A stretch of 64,000 nucleotides of DNA from Centipeda felix (GTDB taxonomy: Bacteria; Bacillota; Negativicutes; Selenomonadales; Selenomonadaceae), in assembly GCF_900186465.1 (NCBI RefSeq), contig NZ_LT891957.1:60328-124327 (forward strand), given 5' to 3'. How positions within the stretch are numbered: the first letter of the stretch is position 1; each line of letters begins with the position of its first letter. Shown here one piece after another: positions 25,207 to 33,783 of this stretch. A program made the translations under genes and the position numbers. The notes beneath the pieces were generated by a model. That model searched no databases. It had not been told where the DNA came from and saw only the letters and a program-made list of their open reading frames with translations.

Positions 25207-26446
25207 CGCCGTCTCCTTTCTTGTTGGCGAATAAACCTGCATCCTTTAGCTTCGTCATATTCCCGTTGATGAGATAGAGATCGCCGCCCTCGATAGATTC
25301 AATCGGATTCATGTCCTCGAGACTGCGGATGTCGTTCGCCGATAGCCATCCGTTCTGTCGCCCGATGGCATATCCCTCCATGCGGCTCTTATAATCCCCA
25401 CGCAGAAGTCCGTCCACGTTGAAGCGGATGAAGTAATCCTTCCGCTCCTTGTCCGTCAGAAGTGCTTTCTGCAGCGACTGCTCCCATCGCATTACCCACG
25501 GATTTAGCGTGTACTTGACGAACTCCAAGGACTGCTGCTCGATATTCGAGAAACTCGACTTTTCCAGATCACCGACCATATGCGGCGGCACACGGTAGAG
25601 CCGTGCAATCTCGTCAATCTGGAACTTCCTCGTTTCAAGGAACTGCGCCTCCTCCGGCGGTATGGCAATCTGCTGATACTTCACCCCCTCCTCGAGGACG
25701 GCGATCCTGCCCGTGTTCATCGTACCACCGTAGACGGCGTGCCAGCTCTCACGGAGCTTCGACGGGTCTTTGAGCACACCGGGATGCTCCAAAACGCCGC
25801 CCGGACGCGCACCATTCTTGAAGAACGCCGCGCCGTATTCTTCCGTTGCAAGAGCAATACCGATAGCGTTCTTCGCCATAGCGATTGGGCTATAGCCGAC
25901 AAGTCCGTCAAATCCAAGCCCCGGAATATGCAGCACATCCTCACGTCGCAGACGAATCTGCCCCTTGTCCGCAAAATTCGGATTCTCCTCCGTGCTTCTC
26001 GTGTAGGTGTAATAGAGTTCGCCCGTGCGGCTGTCACGGCTGACCTCCATCTTGTCCGGGAGAAGCGGATAGAGTCCAAGGACACGCCCCCTGCCATCCC
26101 GCAAAATTTGTGCGTAAGCATTCCCCCACAGGAGGAGATGCGCCATAAGCGTCTCACGAAAGACGAAACTCGTCATTTCGGAATTCGGCGCATCGTGGAG
26201 CAGAAAATACAACGGGTGCTCCGGCACGCGCTCCTTGCCCTGCCCTTGGTAGACGTAGACGTGAAGCGGCAGCCCTGCGATAGATTCCGCGAGGATACGC
26301 ACACAGGCATAGACTGCCGTCGTCTGCATTGCAGTACGCTCATTGACCGGCTTGCCCGCTGCCGTCTGACCAAACAAAAAGGACAAGCCGCCGAGATGAT
26401 TCATGGGCTTGTCCCGCGAACGGAAGAGTTTGCTGAATAGGTTCAT
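25196..26446 (-). CDS. Portal protein (HK97 family)
   Basis: A 416-residue portal protein. NERTAMQTTAVYACVRILAESIAGLPLHVY, the LLHDAPNSEMTSFVFRETLMAHLLLWGNAYAQILRD segment and VPPHMVGDLEKSSFSNIEQQSLEFVKYTLNPWV are hallmark regions. Twelve copies form the DNA channel at one head vertex and dock the terminase. The start at 26446 is set by GGAGG with good spacing. Confidence 0.95.
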   Translation of the reverse strand: MNLFSKLFRSRDKPMNHLGGLSFLFGQTAAGKPVNERTAMQTTAVYACVRILAESIAGLPLHVYVYQGQGKERVPEHPLYFLLHDAPNSEMTSFVFRETLMAHLLLWGNAYAQILRDGRGRVLGLYPLLPDKMEVSRDSRTGELYYTYTRSTEENPNFADKGQIRLRREDVLHIPGLGFDGLVGYSPIAMAKNAIGIALATEEYGAAFFKNGARPGGVLEHPGVLKDPSKLRESWHAVYGGTMNTGRIAVLEEGVKYQQIAIPPEEAQFLETRKFQIDEIARLYRVPPHMVGDLEKSSFSNIEQQSLEFVKYTLNPWVMRWEQSLQKALLTDKERKDYFIRFNVDGLLRGDYKSRMEGYAIGRQNGWLSANDIRSLEDMNPIESIEGGDLYLINGNMTKLKDAGLFANKKGDGDET

Positions 26447-26544
26447 GGAAACCTCCATTTCCAAAACGGTATGAAAAAGCCTTACCACAGAAGATGATGA
26501 GAGCAAGAGCACCGCCCTTTCGAGCGGTGCTCCGTCGTTTCAGC

Positions 26545-26871
26545 TTAGAAAATTTCGATGCAGGAAAGCTCCATGCTGTTGATGTCGGCTGTGAATTTCG
26601 CGCCCCGCGCAATCTCGTCGGCGGCTTTCAAAAGTTCCTCCGGCGTTGGATCTCCGCCCATCTGGCAAATGCCGGCGTTGGCTTTGATGTCCCAGAAAAC
26701 CTTGCGGGCTTCCCAATCCGTCTTGTCATAATCCCTCTCTTTGCGAACCTCGATGCGGATGCAGGTGTCGTGGTTGCTCTCGTTTGCCCAGCCCATCGTG
26801 TTTTCCTGCAGCTTGAGTCCGTACTCGGCAGCCTTGCTCTCGATGATCTCGGCAATTTCCTTCTTCGTCAT
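26545..26871 (-). CDS. Small phage protein between portal and large terminase
   Basis: A 108-residue protein (MTKKEIAEIIESKAAEYGLKLQENTMGWANESNHDTCIRIEVRKERDYDKTDWEARKVFWDIKANAGICQMGGDPTPEELLKAADEI). No named family known to me. It is probably a small alpha/beta protein. Its leader carries a sequence shared with the leaders at 12940 and 29541 (CTTGCTAT...ATAGTACGGG). Confidence 0.6.
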   Translation of the reverse strand: MTKKEIAEIIESKAAEYGLKLQENTMGWANESNHDTCIRIEVRKERDYDKTDWEARKVFWDIKANAGICQMGGDPTPEELLKAADEIARGAKFTADINSMELSCIEIF

Positions 26872-26986
26872 TTTCTTTTCCTCCGTTTCTTGGTTCTTCG
26901 GTTTTCCCTTTCGGTATGTGTATATTCCCGTACTATCGGCAAAATAGCAAGGCCATATGTGAAGATAAAGAGTGTATACGATCGCC

Positions 26987-29095
26987 CTAAAACACCCACA
27001 CACCACGGCTCTCATACACCGATTCCGACGTATCATTCCCGCAACGGATCGCACGATCCAGTGCCATGATAAGTGCGATCACACCGTCGATCTTCTCCAT
27101 AGATTTCTCCTTATCTGCCTTGATGTTCCCCGCAGGGTCGGTGCGAATGAAGATGTTGTCTGCCATCCAGCGCATGACGGGATGCCCGCCGTGCGCTATT
27201 GTCTTTTCCAAGGTCAGCTTCATCAGTTCCTTGGTCGGCGGGCTCATATCCTTGAAGCCCTGCCCGAATGGAACAACGGTGAATCCCATGCCCTCAAGGT
27301 TCTGCACCATCTGCACCGCGCCCCATCGGTCGAAGGCAATCTCGCGGATATTGTACTTCTCACCCAGTTTCTCGATGAACATCTCGATGAATCCGTAGTG
27401 AACCACATTTCCCTCTGTCGTTTGCAGGAAACCTTGCCTCTCCCACACGTCATACGGCACATGATCACGCCGCACACGCAGGTCAATGTTCTCCTCGGGA
27501 ATCCAGAAATACGGAAGCACGGCAAACGGCTCATTTTCCTCCGTCGGAGGGAATACAAGAACAAATGCCGTAATATCCATCGTGGAGGAAAGGTCAAGAC
27601 CGCCGTAGCAGACGCGCCCCTCCAAGGACTCGGCATCCACAGGTGTGGCGCACGCATCCCACTTATCCATCGGCATCCACCGTACAGACTGCTTCACCCA
27701 CTGATTCAAACGCAGCTGACGGAAGCTGTTCTCCTCGGCGGGATTCTGCCGTGCAGAGTCACACGCCGCCTGTACCTTGTCGATGCCGACCGTGATGCCG
27801 AGGGACGGATTCGACCGTTTCCAGACCTCGGGATCTGTCCAATCCTCATCTTCCTTCGCTCCATAGATCACGGGATAGAAGGTCGGGTCAATCTTTCGAC
27901 CTTCCAGAATGTCTTTCGCTTTCTGGTGCGTCTCGTAGCAGATGGACTGTGTATCCGTCCCCGCCGTGGTGATGAGGAAGTAAAGCGGCTGCATTCGCGC
28001 ATCGCCGGAGCCTTTCGTCATAACGTCAAAGAGCTTGCGGTTCGGCTGCGTGTGCAGCTCATCAAACACAACGCCATGAATATTGAAGCCATGCTTTGAA
28101 TACGCCTCTGCCGAAAGCACCTGATAGAAGCTGTTCGTCGGCAGATACACCATCCGCTTCTGGGAGGCGAGGAGCTTCACTCGCTTGCTGAGTGCAGGAC
28201 ACATACGGACCATATCTGCTGCGACCTCGAATACGATGCTCGCTTGCTGACGGTCAGCGGCACAGCCATACACCTCGGCGCGTTCCTCCCCATCGCCGCA
28301 GCAAAGGAGGAGTGCAACAGCGGCGGCAAGTTCACTGTTGTGGGTTGGAATGAAGGATTCCCCTACCAGATAACAATGACTCCTGCTGTCCACTTGAATG
28401 CACTGCATGGGGACTCTCTCTGAGAGCAGCACGATGTCTGTCAGATAATGAAAACAGGAGCGAGCAACGGGCAGGTTCCTTCCCTCGATCTGCAGCGTCT
28501 TTGCCGCAGGGATACGAATGATGGAGCGGCGTGCCTCTTTATCGTTATCCCGATATTTTTCTCTGTACCTCATCGTTCGGCTGTAGATTTCACCCGTTGT
28601 CCAAAGCATGGATCGCGGCTCGCCGATGATGTGCTCCACATTCCAGAGATGCCGTTCCCCTGCGACGATGGACGAGCCGTCACGAAAAGTCAGCCGATAG
28701 GCTTGCTCGGTATCATCCACATCACTCTTGGCAACAACACGGCAGGGCTGCCCGTTTTCGTCAAAAACGGTATCTCCGACGCGAATATCGCCCATCGTAG
28801 TGAATCCGTTCGGTGTCGGGATTTTCGTATCGAGAGCAAGCTGTTTTCCCTGTTTCTTGGGAATCTCCACATATGCCGTGTTGAACTGACGATAGCCGTT
28901 CGGCTTCAGAATTCCGAAAATGTCTCGGATAATGCGCTCCTGCCAGTCGATCAGCTCGAAGGGCTTTCCTGCCCACGTCCCCTTCGTATGGCACAGGCAC
29001 TCAATAAATCCCACGGCATAGTCCGCAGCGGCTTTGTCATAATGCGCGTTCTCTGCCATAAACTTTGTCGGCTTGTAGTCCGTAAGTTTTCGCAA
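26987..29095 (-). CDS. terL: Terminase large subunit interrupted by an intein
   Basis: 702 residues as translated, about 533 after intein removal. The extein is a typical HNH-associated large terminase (Terminase_1): N-terminal PFELIDWQERIIRDIFG, P-loop KKQGK-SELAAAVALLL formed across the splice junction, Walker B VVFDELH, and a C-terminal RNase H-like nuclease with GGLDLSSTMD, DRWGA and KIDGVIALIMALDRA. It drives DNA packaging and cuts genome ends. The intein (residues 85-253) sits exactly between GK and S of the P-loop, so the ATPase is inactive until splicing. Confidence 0.95.
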   Translation of the reverse strand: MRKLTDYKPTKFMAENAHYDKAAADYAVGFIECLCHTKGTWAGKPFELIDWQERIIRDIFGILKPNGYRQFNTAYVEIPKKQGKQLALDTKIPTPNGFTTMGDIRVGDTVFDENGQPCRVVAKSDVDDTEQAYRLTFRDGSSIVAGERHLWNVEHIIGEPRSMLWTTGEIYSRTMRYREKYRDNDKEARRSIIRIPAAKTLQIEGRNLPVARSCFHYLTDIVLLSERVPMQCIQVDSRSHCYLVGESFIPTHNSELAAAVALLLCCGDGEERAEVYGCAADRQQASIVFEVAADMVRMCPALSKRVKLLASQKRMVYLPTNSFYQVLSAEAYSKHGFNIHGVVFDELHTQPNRKLFDVMTKGSGDARMQPLYFLITTAGTDTQSICYETHQKAKDILEGRKIDPTFYPVIYGAKEDEDWTDPEVWKRSNPSLGITVGIDKVQAACDSARQNPAEENSFRQLRLNQWVKQSVRWMPMDKWDACATPVDAESLEGRVCYGGLDLSSTMDITAFVLVFPPTEENEPFAVLPYFWIPEENIDLRVRRDHVPYDVWERQGFLQTTEGNVVHYGFIEMFIEKLGEKYNIREIAFDRWGAVQMVQNLEGMGFTVVPFGQGFKDMSPPTKELMKLTLEKTIAHGGHPVMRWMADNIFIRTDPAGNIKADKEKSMEKIDGVIALIMALDRAIRCGNDTSESVYESRGVWVF
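28337..28843 (-). other. Mini-intein, class 3 type, in the terminase P-loop
   Basis: 169 residues beginning QLALDTKIPTPNGFTTMGDI (block A) and ending FIPTHN before Ser+1. The first residue is Gln, not Cys or Ser. Block B has ERHLW (His149, Trp151), block F has PMQCIQVDS (Cys232) and block G has PTHN (Thr251, His252, Asn253). This Trp-Cys-Thr triplet is the signature of class 3 inteins, which use the block F cysteine as the first nucleophile. No homing endonuclease domain fits in the ~75 residues between blocks B and F. Confidence 0.85.
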
Positions 29096-29190
29096 GCAAT
29101 CCTCCCCATCAAAAAAGAGCCGCTGTCAGCGACTCGAAATATCTGTAACGAGAAGCAGCCCCGAAGGGCTGTTTTGTTGTTCGGCGTGGC

Positions 29191-29469
29191 TTAGATGCGC
29201 TTCATGCACCAAGCCATCGCGTGCCCGCCGTCCTCGAAAAGCTCGGTGGCGGCTTCGACAAGGTTCAAGCGGCATTCAATGTCCGCGAATCCCGTCTCCT
29301 CCGGCGTTTCGACCATCTCGTAGACGGCTGCGTGGAAGCCCCAACATTCCATCCCGACGACAAGGATCTGCTCGCCGTACCGCAGGATCGCGCCGCTCGT
29401 CCCGAACCGCATCTCATCAAGGTGCTCCATCGTGGTGGTCTTCGGCCATCTTGCTTCTACGCTTTTCAT
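29191..29469 (-). CDS. Small phage protein of unknown function
   Basis: A 92-residue protein (MKSVEARWPKTTTMEHLDEMRFGTSGAILRYGEQILVVGMECWGFHAAVYEMVETPEETGFADIECRLNLVEAATELFEDGGHAMAW) with an alpha/beta pattern. No family recognised. It lies directly upstream of terL and has a leader carrying the CTTGCTAT element. A cytoplasmic accessory role is likely. Confidence 0.6.
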   Translation of the reverse strand: MKSVEARWPKTTTMEHLDEMRFGTSGAILRYGEQILVVGMECWGFHAAVYEMVETPEETGFADIECRLNLVEAATELFEDGGHAMAWCMKRI

Positions 29470-29628
29470 TTTGTGTTCCTCGCTTTCTGTGTGTAGGTTG
29501 TTCCCTTCGTCATGTGTATATATGCCTCTAAACACAGAATATAGCAAGTCATATTTCGGATAAACTACACTTATTTTTCGAGAGAAACACAGCCCCGAAA
29601 GGCTGTGCTGAGTCGCTGAAACTATCGC

Positions 29629-29805
29629 CTATTGTTCACCCGTGAGGATGAAGCGCACATACGCTGCGCGGTCCTCCTCGATGTAACAGACCAGCTCGTA
29701 GAATCCCTTCTCAAACGCTATCCGCTGAACCGCAGGAACATCGAACATATTCACCTGCCCCGAATCACGGATATCCATGATTTGGGAAACAACCTTCTCG
29801 TTCAT
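29629..29805 (-). CDS. DUF5049-like small protein
   Basis: A 58-residue protein. VVSQIMDIRDSGQVNMFDVPAVQRIAFEKGFYELVCYIEEDRAAYVRFILTG matches the DUF5049 pattern (qI..IR.sG..NMFd...VQ.iA). Such proteins are common in Firmicutes prophages next to DUF4314 genes, as here, and their role is unknown. The start at 29805 overlaps the end of the DUF4314 gene by four bases. Confidence 0.75.
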   Translation of the reverse strand: MNEKVVSQIMDIRDSGQVNMFDVPAVQRIAFEKGFYELVCYIEEDRAAYVRFILTGEQ

Positions 29806-30038
29806 GATTGACCGCCTTTCTGCACGATGCGGAAGGAGTCCACGCCGGGGATCAAACTGAGCGAGGAGCCTGTCGCCCATCGGACGAGAAGCTGTCCCGC
29901 GTCATCAATGCCCAGGACCTCGCCCCTCGTTCCCACCGTTGGGGCTTGCGGATCGTCCATGCCGAGGAGTTCCACCTTTGTCCCGCGTTGGTACTGCCGC
30001 TGAAGTGCAGCGATCTGCTCCCTACTCGGAAAATGCAT
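29802..30038 (-). CDS. DUF4314-like small protein
   Basis: A 78-residue protein. MHFPSREQIAALQRQYQRGTKVELLGMDDPQAPTVGTRGEVLGIDDAGQLLVRWATGSSLSLIPGVDSFRIV matches DUF4314, a small SH3-like barrel found in phage and plasmid accessory regions. The start at 30038 has AAAGGAG nine bases upstream. Function unknown. Confidence 0.8.
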   Translation of the reverse strand: MHFPSREQIAALQRQYQRGTKVELLGMDDPQAPTVGTRGEVLGIDDAGQLLVRWATGSSLSLIPGVDSFRIVQKGGQS

Positions 30039-30831
30039 GACGCTCATCTCCTTTCCGATGTCCGCTCTTAAACGCGCTGCTGCCCGTGAGGTTCTGCAGG
30101 AGAATCTTGCGCGACTCTTTGTAGGCACTCCCGATCATGCCAAGGCGCAGGAGGAAGCAGCGGAATGCATATTTCTCGTTGTCCACGATCTTCTCCTTTG
30201 CCGTGACACGCTTTTGCGTCCGTGCCATCAGGCAGAGTTTGCTGATGAACTCGGCATATGCCTTTGCTGTCTCATCGGTGATCGTGCCGTGCAGCCATGC
30301 GAAGGTGATGCGGTCATCGGTCAGCGTGTAGGTCGCCTCGCGAATGTCAAAGGCGTGCCGAATGAGCCGCCCCTTGCTCAGGAGGAGCGCGTCCAGATTC
30401 TGCAGTGCCGTCTCGGTGAAAAGGCTGCGTGGGAGACTGATGGAAAGGGTATCTTCGGAGGAGTCAGCTTCTGCATCTGCCGTTTCCGTCGGGGTGGAAT
30501 CGTTCTGCGCCGTGTCCTCGCAAGGAGTCTCGCTCGTCGCGGATTCCGTTGTGCTCGGCTCCTTCGCCCCTGTGTCTGCGCAGATGCCCTCGTTCTCCCC
30601 GCCCTCGGACATGAAGCCCTCCTCGCGCAGTGCCGTGCGCACACGCGCAAGTGTCGCTTCGTCGGTGGCATCGTCGAAGCAAAGACCGCCGTCCTTCGTG
30701 ATCTCGAATGCTCCGATCTTGTAGGAAAAGCTCGGTGCGCCACAATAGACGGGCTTTTCGCCGACTGCCTTGCTGACTGCCGCGACCATCGCCTTGCGCT
30801 CTTCCTTTTGGATGTTGTAATTGACCTTCAT
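30022..30831 (-). CDS. Phage 'virulence-related' family protein
   Basis: A 269-residue protein in two parts: residues 1-75 (MKVNYNIQKEERKAMVAAVSKAVGEKPVYCGAPSFSYKIGAFEITKDGGLCF) and 125-265 (IRHAFDIREATYTLTDDRITFAWLHGTITDETAKAYAEFISKLCLMARTQKRVTAKEKIVDNEKYAFRCFLLRLGMIG). They are joined by an acidic Ser/Thr/Glu linker. Prophage proteins of this kind are usually labelled virulence-related without evidence. The second part looks like a compact alpha/beta domain. Function unknown. Confidence 0.7.
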   Translation of the reverse strand: MKVNYNIQKEERKAMVAAVSKAVGEKPVYCGAPSFSYKIGAFEITKDGGLCFDDATDEATLARVRTALREEGFMSEGGENEGICADTGAKEPSTTESATSETPCEDTAQNDSTPTETADAEADSSEDTLSISLPRSLFTETALQNLDALLLSKGRLIRHAFDIREATYTLTDDRITFAWLHGTITDETAKAYAEFISKLCLMARTQKRVTAKEKIVDNEKYAFRCFLLRLGMIGSAYKESRKILLQNLTGSSAFKSGHRKGDERHAFSE

Positions 30832-30950
30832 GGTGGTTTCCTCCTTCATGTACTTTGGTCATTACATTCATCACTCGTATGGGAAGAATTAGCAAGCAGA
30901 ATCTGTTGTATACACCATAGCCATCTAGAGAGATAAACCGCAGAGCGTCA

Positions 30951-31232
30951 TCATTTCACAGAATGAGGAGCAGTCATCCGCTCGAGCATCTTGCCCGTCA
31001 TCCAGATCGCCCCGTCAATGACAAGCGGCAGGAAGATGCGGTCACGGAATCTGCACCATCCTGACTCCTTCTCGGCACTCTCTTTCAGTGCCGCCGTATA
31101 CGCCGCCGACACTTCACGCGCCACAGGAAGCCCCTTCTCATGCAGCCAGAGAACGGTCGCTTCCTTCGCTTCCGTGCGCACAAAGTCCCCTACATGGTTC
31201 TTCAGCTCGTTTTGAATGTGTTCCAGTTTCAT
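30951..31232 (-). CDS. Small phage protein upstream partner of amidase
   Basis: A 93-residue protein, MKLEHIQNELKNHVGDFVRTEAKEATVLWLHEKGLPVAREVSAAYTAALKESAEKESGWCRFRDRIFLPLVIDGAIWMTGKMLERM. It is amphipathic with one hydrophobic segment near the C-terminus (FLPLVIDGAIWMTG). AAGGAG precedes the ATG at 31232. Coming three bases after the lysin gene, it could be a small membrane-associated lysis accessory, but that is a guess. Confidence 0.55.
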   Translation of the reverse strand: MKLEHIQNELKNHVGDFVRTEAKEATVLWLHEKGLPVAREVSAAYTAALKESAEKESGWCRFRDRIFLPLVIDGAIWMTGKMLERMTAPHSVK

Positions 31233-31234
31233 CT

Positions 31235-31774
31235 TCAACACGCTCCTTCATAATCCGTTACCCCACGCGCAATGGCGCGGGCAAATCCATCCTGCCGGCT
31301 GCGGAGCAATTCTGCATCGCCCGCATGGTCAATAAACGCAAGCTCCACGAGCACAGCGACCGCATCGGTGTTGCTCAGAACGTACAAACCGTTGACACCG
31401 GGCTTTGCGCCCTTTGTGCCGCGATCCACAGTTCCGAGCGCATCCACAATCTGATTCTGGATGCACTGTGCCAGCTTCTCCCCTGCGCCGCTTCCGTAGT
31501 AGTGCCAAACCTCCGTCCCCTGCGCCATGCCGTTGCACGCATTGCAGTGGATGGAGATAAACACATCGGCATCCGCAGAGTTGGAAGCTGAGACAACTTC
31601 ACGGAGACTGTCGGACTGCAATTTTCCGACCACCTCAACACCTGCGGCAGTGAGATAGCCTGCAACAAGGTCAGCGACATTCTTTGCCACATCACATTCT
31701 CGCAGCCCATAGCCGCACGCGCCGGGGTCGGGATTCCCGTCCGGGGCATGACCCGGATTCAAAAACACACGCAT
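31235..31774 (-). CDS. N-acetylmuramoyl-L-alanine amidase (Amidase_3), probable endolysin
   Basis: A 179-residue zinc amidase that cuts the MurNAc-L-Ala bond of peptidoglycan. Zinc ligands and catalytic residues appear as NPGH (His8), ECDV (Glu), SIHCNA (His) and LVELAF (Glu). There is no signal peptide or cell-wall-binding domain, so export would depend on the holin. It is encoded 18 kb from the holin, between the ParB-methyltransferase and small accessory genes, an unusual place. Start overlaps the previous stop by one base. Confidence 0.9.
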   Translation of the reverse strand: MRVFLNPGHAPDGNPDPGACGYGLRECDVAKNVADLVAGYLTAAGVEVVGKLQSDSLREVVSASNSADADVFISIHCNACNGMAQGTEVWHYYGSGAGEKLAQCIQNQIVDALGTVDRGTKGAKPGVNGLYVLSNTDAVAVLVELAFIDHAGDAELLRSRQDGFARAIARGVTDYEGAC

Positions 31775-33039
31775 TATGCTTCCTCCTTTGGTTTCGGTAC
31801 ATCCGCATACGGAATGCGCTCACCATCACGTTCCAAAAATACATCTTCTGCATTGCCGTCCTTGCTCTGGATGTACCGCTCAACAGCGACATCCACGAAC
31901 TTCGGCTCAAGTTCCACACCATAGCAGATACGCCCCAACTGGTCGCAGGCGATCAGCGTTGATGCCGAGCCAAGGAATCCGTCGAGAACGATACCATTCG
32001 TCTGCGTACACTGCTTGACGAGATACGCGATAAGCGGCACGGGCTTCGAGGACGGATGACCGCAGCCGTCCTTCTTCGAGTCCTTGATACGATCAAAAGA
32101 GAACACCGTAGTCTGCTTCTGATCGCCGTACCATCTGTGCCGCCCATCCTTTCTCCATCCCCAGATAATCGGCTCGTGGATGTACTTCCAGTCCGTCCGT
32201 GTGAGGACGAGGCGGTCTTTCTTCCACACCAGACCTGCGCCAACTTTAAAGCCCGCATCCTCATAAGCGTCATGAAAGATGCGGGCTTTTGCTGTTGCGT
32301 AGAAAATGTAGATGGAAGCGTCCGTTGCCATCGCCGAGTGGAAGGCGGTAAAGGCGGATTTCAGGAACTCGTAGGCATCCTTGTCATTCAGATCGTCGTT
32401 CTTGATTTTCCCCGATGTGCTTTCAAGCTGGATCATGTATGGGGGATCCGTGCATACGAGGTTGACCTTCTCGCCGCCAAGCAGACGCTCGTATGTCTCC
32501 GGCAGTGTGGAATCTCCGCAGATGACACGGTGCTTACCAAGATGCCATACATCGCCCGACCGTGCGACACAAGGCTTTACGAGTTCTGTATCCACATCAA
32601 AGTCATCTTCCTGCACCTCCCCATCATCCAGTGAGAGCAGGTCGGCAATCTCGAATTCGTCAAAGCCCGTGAGTGAGATGTCGAAGTCCATCCCCTGCAA
32701 CGCTTCCATCTCAACGCGCAGCATATCTTCATCCCATCCTGCATCTAGTGCAAAACGGTTGTCTGCGAGGATGTATGCCTTCTTCTGCGCCTCGGTCAGA
32801 TGGTCGACGAATACGCACGGAACTTGCTCGATGTTCTCTGCCCGTGCGGCCATAACGCGCCCATGTCCTGCGAGGATGCCGTAGTCCTTGTCAATGATGA
32901 CGGGACTGACGAATCCAAACTCACGCAGACTGCCGCGCAGCTTGTTGATCTGTTCGGGCGAATGCGTCCGTGCGTTGTTGGCATACGGAACGAGTCTCTC
33001 AATTGGAACGAGCTTCATCTCCGATGTTGTTTTGTTCAA
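31774..33039 (-). CDS. ParB-like domain fused to DNA (adenine/cytosine-N4) methyltransferase
   Basis: A 421-residue protein. The N-terminal ParB/Srx-like nuclease fold spans residues ~8-95 (IERLVPYANNARTHSPEQINKLRGSLREFGFVSPVIID... GILAGHGRVMAA). The C-terminal half is a beta-class methyltransferase with catalytic DPPY (CTDPPYMI), SKP motif (SSKPVPLIAYLV) and SAM site DGFLGSASTLIACDQLGR. Such phage genes modify phage DNA and help evade host restriction. The start is TTG at 33039 with GGAGGG seven bases upstream. It lies directly downstream of the small terminase. Confidence 0.92.
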   Translation of the reverse strand: MNKTTSEMKLVPIERLVPYANNARTHSPEQINKLRGSLREFGFVSPVIIDKDYGILAGHGRVMAARAENIEQVPCVFVDHLTEAQKKAYILADNRFALDAGWDEDMLRVEMEALQGMDFDISLTGFDEFEIADLLSLDDGEVQEDDFDVDTELVKPCVARSGDVWHLGKHRVICGDSTLPETYERLLGGEKVNLVCTDPPYMIQLESTSGKIKNDDLNDKDAYEFLKSAFTAFHSAMATDASIYIFYATAKARIFHDAYEDAGFKVGAGLVWKKDRLVLTRTDWKYIHEPIIWGWRKDGRHRWYGDQKQTTVFSFDRIKDSKKDGCGHPSSKPVPLIAYLVKQCTQTNGIVLDGFLGSASTLIACDQLGRICYGVELEPKFVDVAVERYIQSKDGNAEDVFLERDGERIPYADVPKPKEEA

Positions 33040-33052
33040 ATGACTTCCCTCC

Positions 33053-33613
33053 TTACTTCCTCGAGCGCAACAGCCGCTCCATCCGATCCTCCTGCGGCGA
33101 TCCGCTGAATGTGGTGGTGCAGTTCTGCTTTACGATGTCAAATATCTCATACCAGAGCAGATTGGACTGCTTCTGAAACGCCTGTCCCATTTGAACAAAG
33201 GGGCTTGCAATCGCTCCACCTGTCGTCGGATGCTTGCCAATGAGCCCGTATTGACTCATTGCTTCCTCACACTGGATGAAGCGGGCAAATGCCTGCGCGT
33301 AGCTTTCAATGAGGCGAGGATTCACGAGACGCTCACAGCCGCGCTCCTTGAGCCACAGCCACGTCTCGCGGAAAATCTCGTCTGCACCGAGCGGCTTTCC
33401 ATTCCGCTGACGCGCCGACAGGTACTCGCTCGGATTCGGCATCTCCTCGCCGTAGAGGTCGGCGGCATCCACAAGGTCTGTGCCGTCCAGTTCCATCATC
33501 GGGAACTCCATCATGTGTGCTGTGCGCCCGCCCGCGATTTTATCTGCGAGTGCTTCGGGTTTGTCTCCCGCCCGGATGCGCCGTCCGCCGCGATTTGTAC
33601 CGTCACGCGCCAT
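33053..33613 (-). CDS. terS: Terminase small subunit (P27 family)
   Basis: A 186-residue protein: MARDGTNRGGRRIRAGDKPEALADKIAGGR and PNPSEYLSARQRNGKPLGADEIFRETWLWLKERGCERLVNPRLIESYAQAFARFIQCEEAMSQYG match the P27/Terminase_4 family that recognises cos or pac DNA. The large subunit is not adjacent but about 4 kb downstream, separated by a methyltransferase, lysin and small genes. Confidence 0.88.
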   Translation of the reverse strand: MARDGTNRGGRRIRAGDKPEALADKIAGGRTAHMMEFPMMELDGTDLVDAADLYGEEMPNPSEYLSARQRNGKPLGADEIFRETWLWLKERGCERLVNPRLIESYAQAFARFIQCEEAMSQYGLIGKHPTTGGAIASPFVQMGQAFQKQSNLLWYEIFDIVKQNCTTTFSGSPQEDRMERLLRSRK

Positions 33614-33783
33614 CTTCCCGCCCCCTTCCTTTAATACCCCGTTTGAACCGACGTTTTTGTGCGTGCGCCCCCTCCCCGGTCCACTAACGGCGCGGTTTTA
33701 GAGATTTGACCGCCCCTAGGGGGTCTAGCGTATTGCATTTGCTTCACTTTCGCGTTACAATAACCAAAAGGAGGTTATGCATC

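Noticed and set aside
26545-27054. Longer start for the small gene after the portal (168 residues)
   Set aside because: The extra N-terminus covers the leader repeat and has no ribosome site; the ATG at 26871 has GGAGG upstream.
28337-28843. Homing endonuclease within the intein
   Set aside because: Only about 75 residues separate blocks B and F, with no LAGLIDADG, HNH or GIY-YIG motif.
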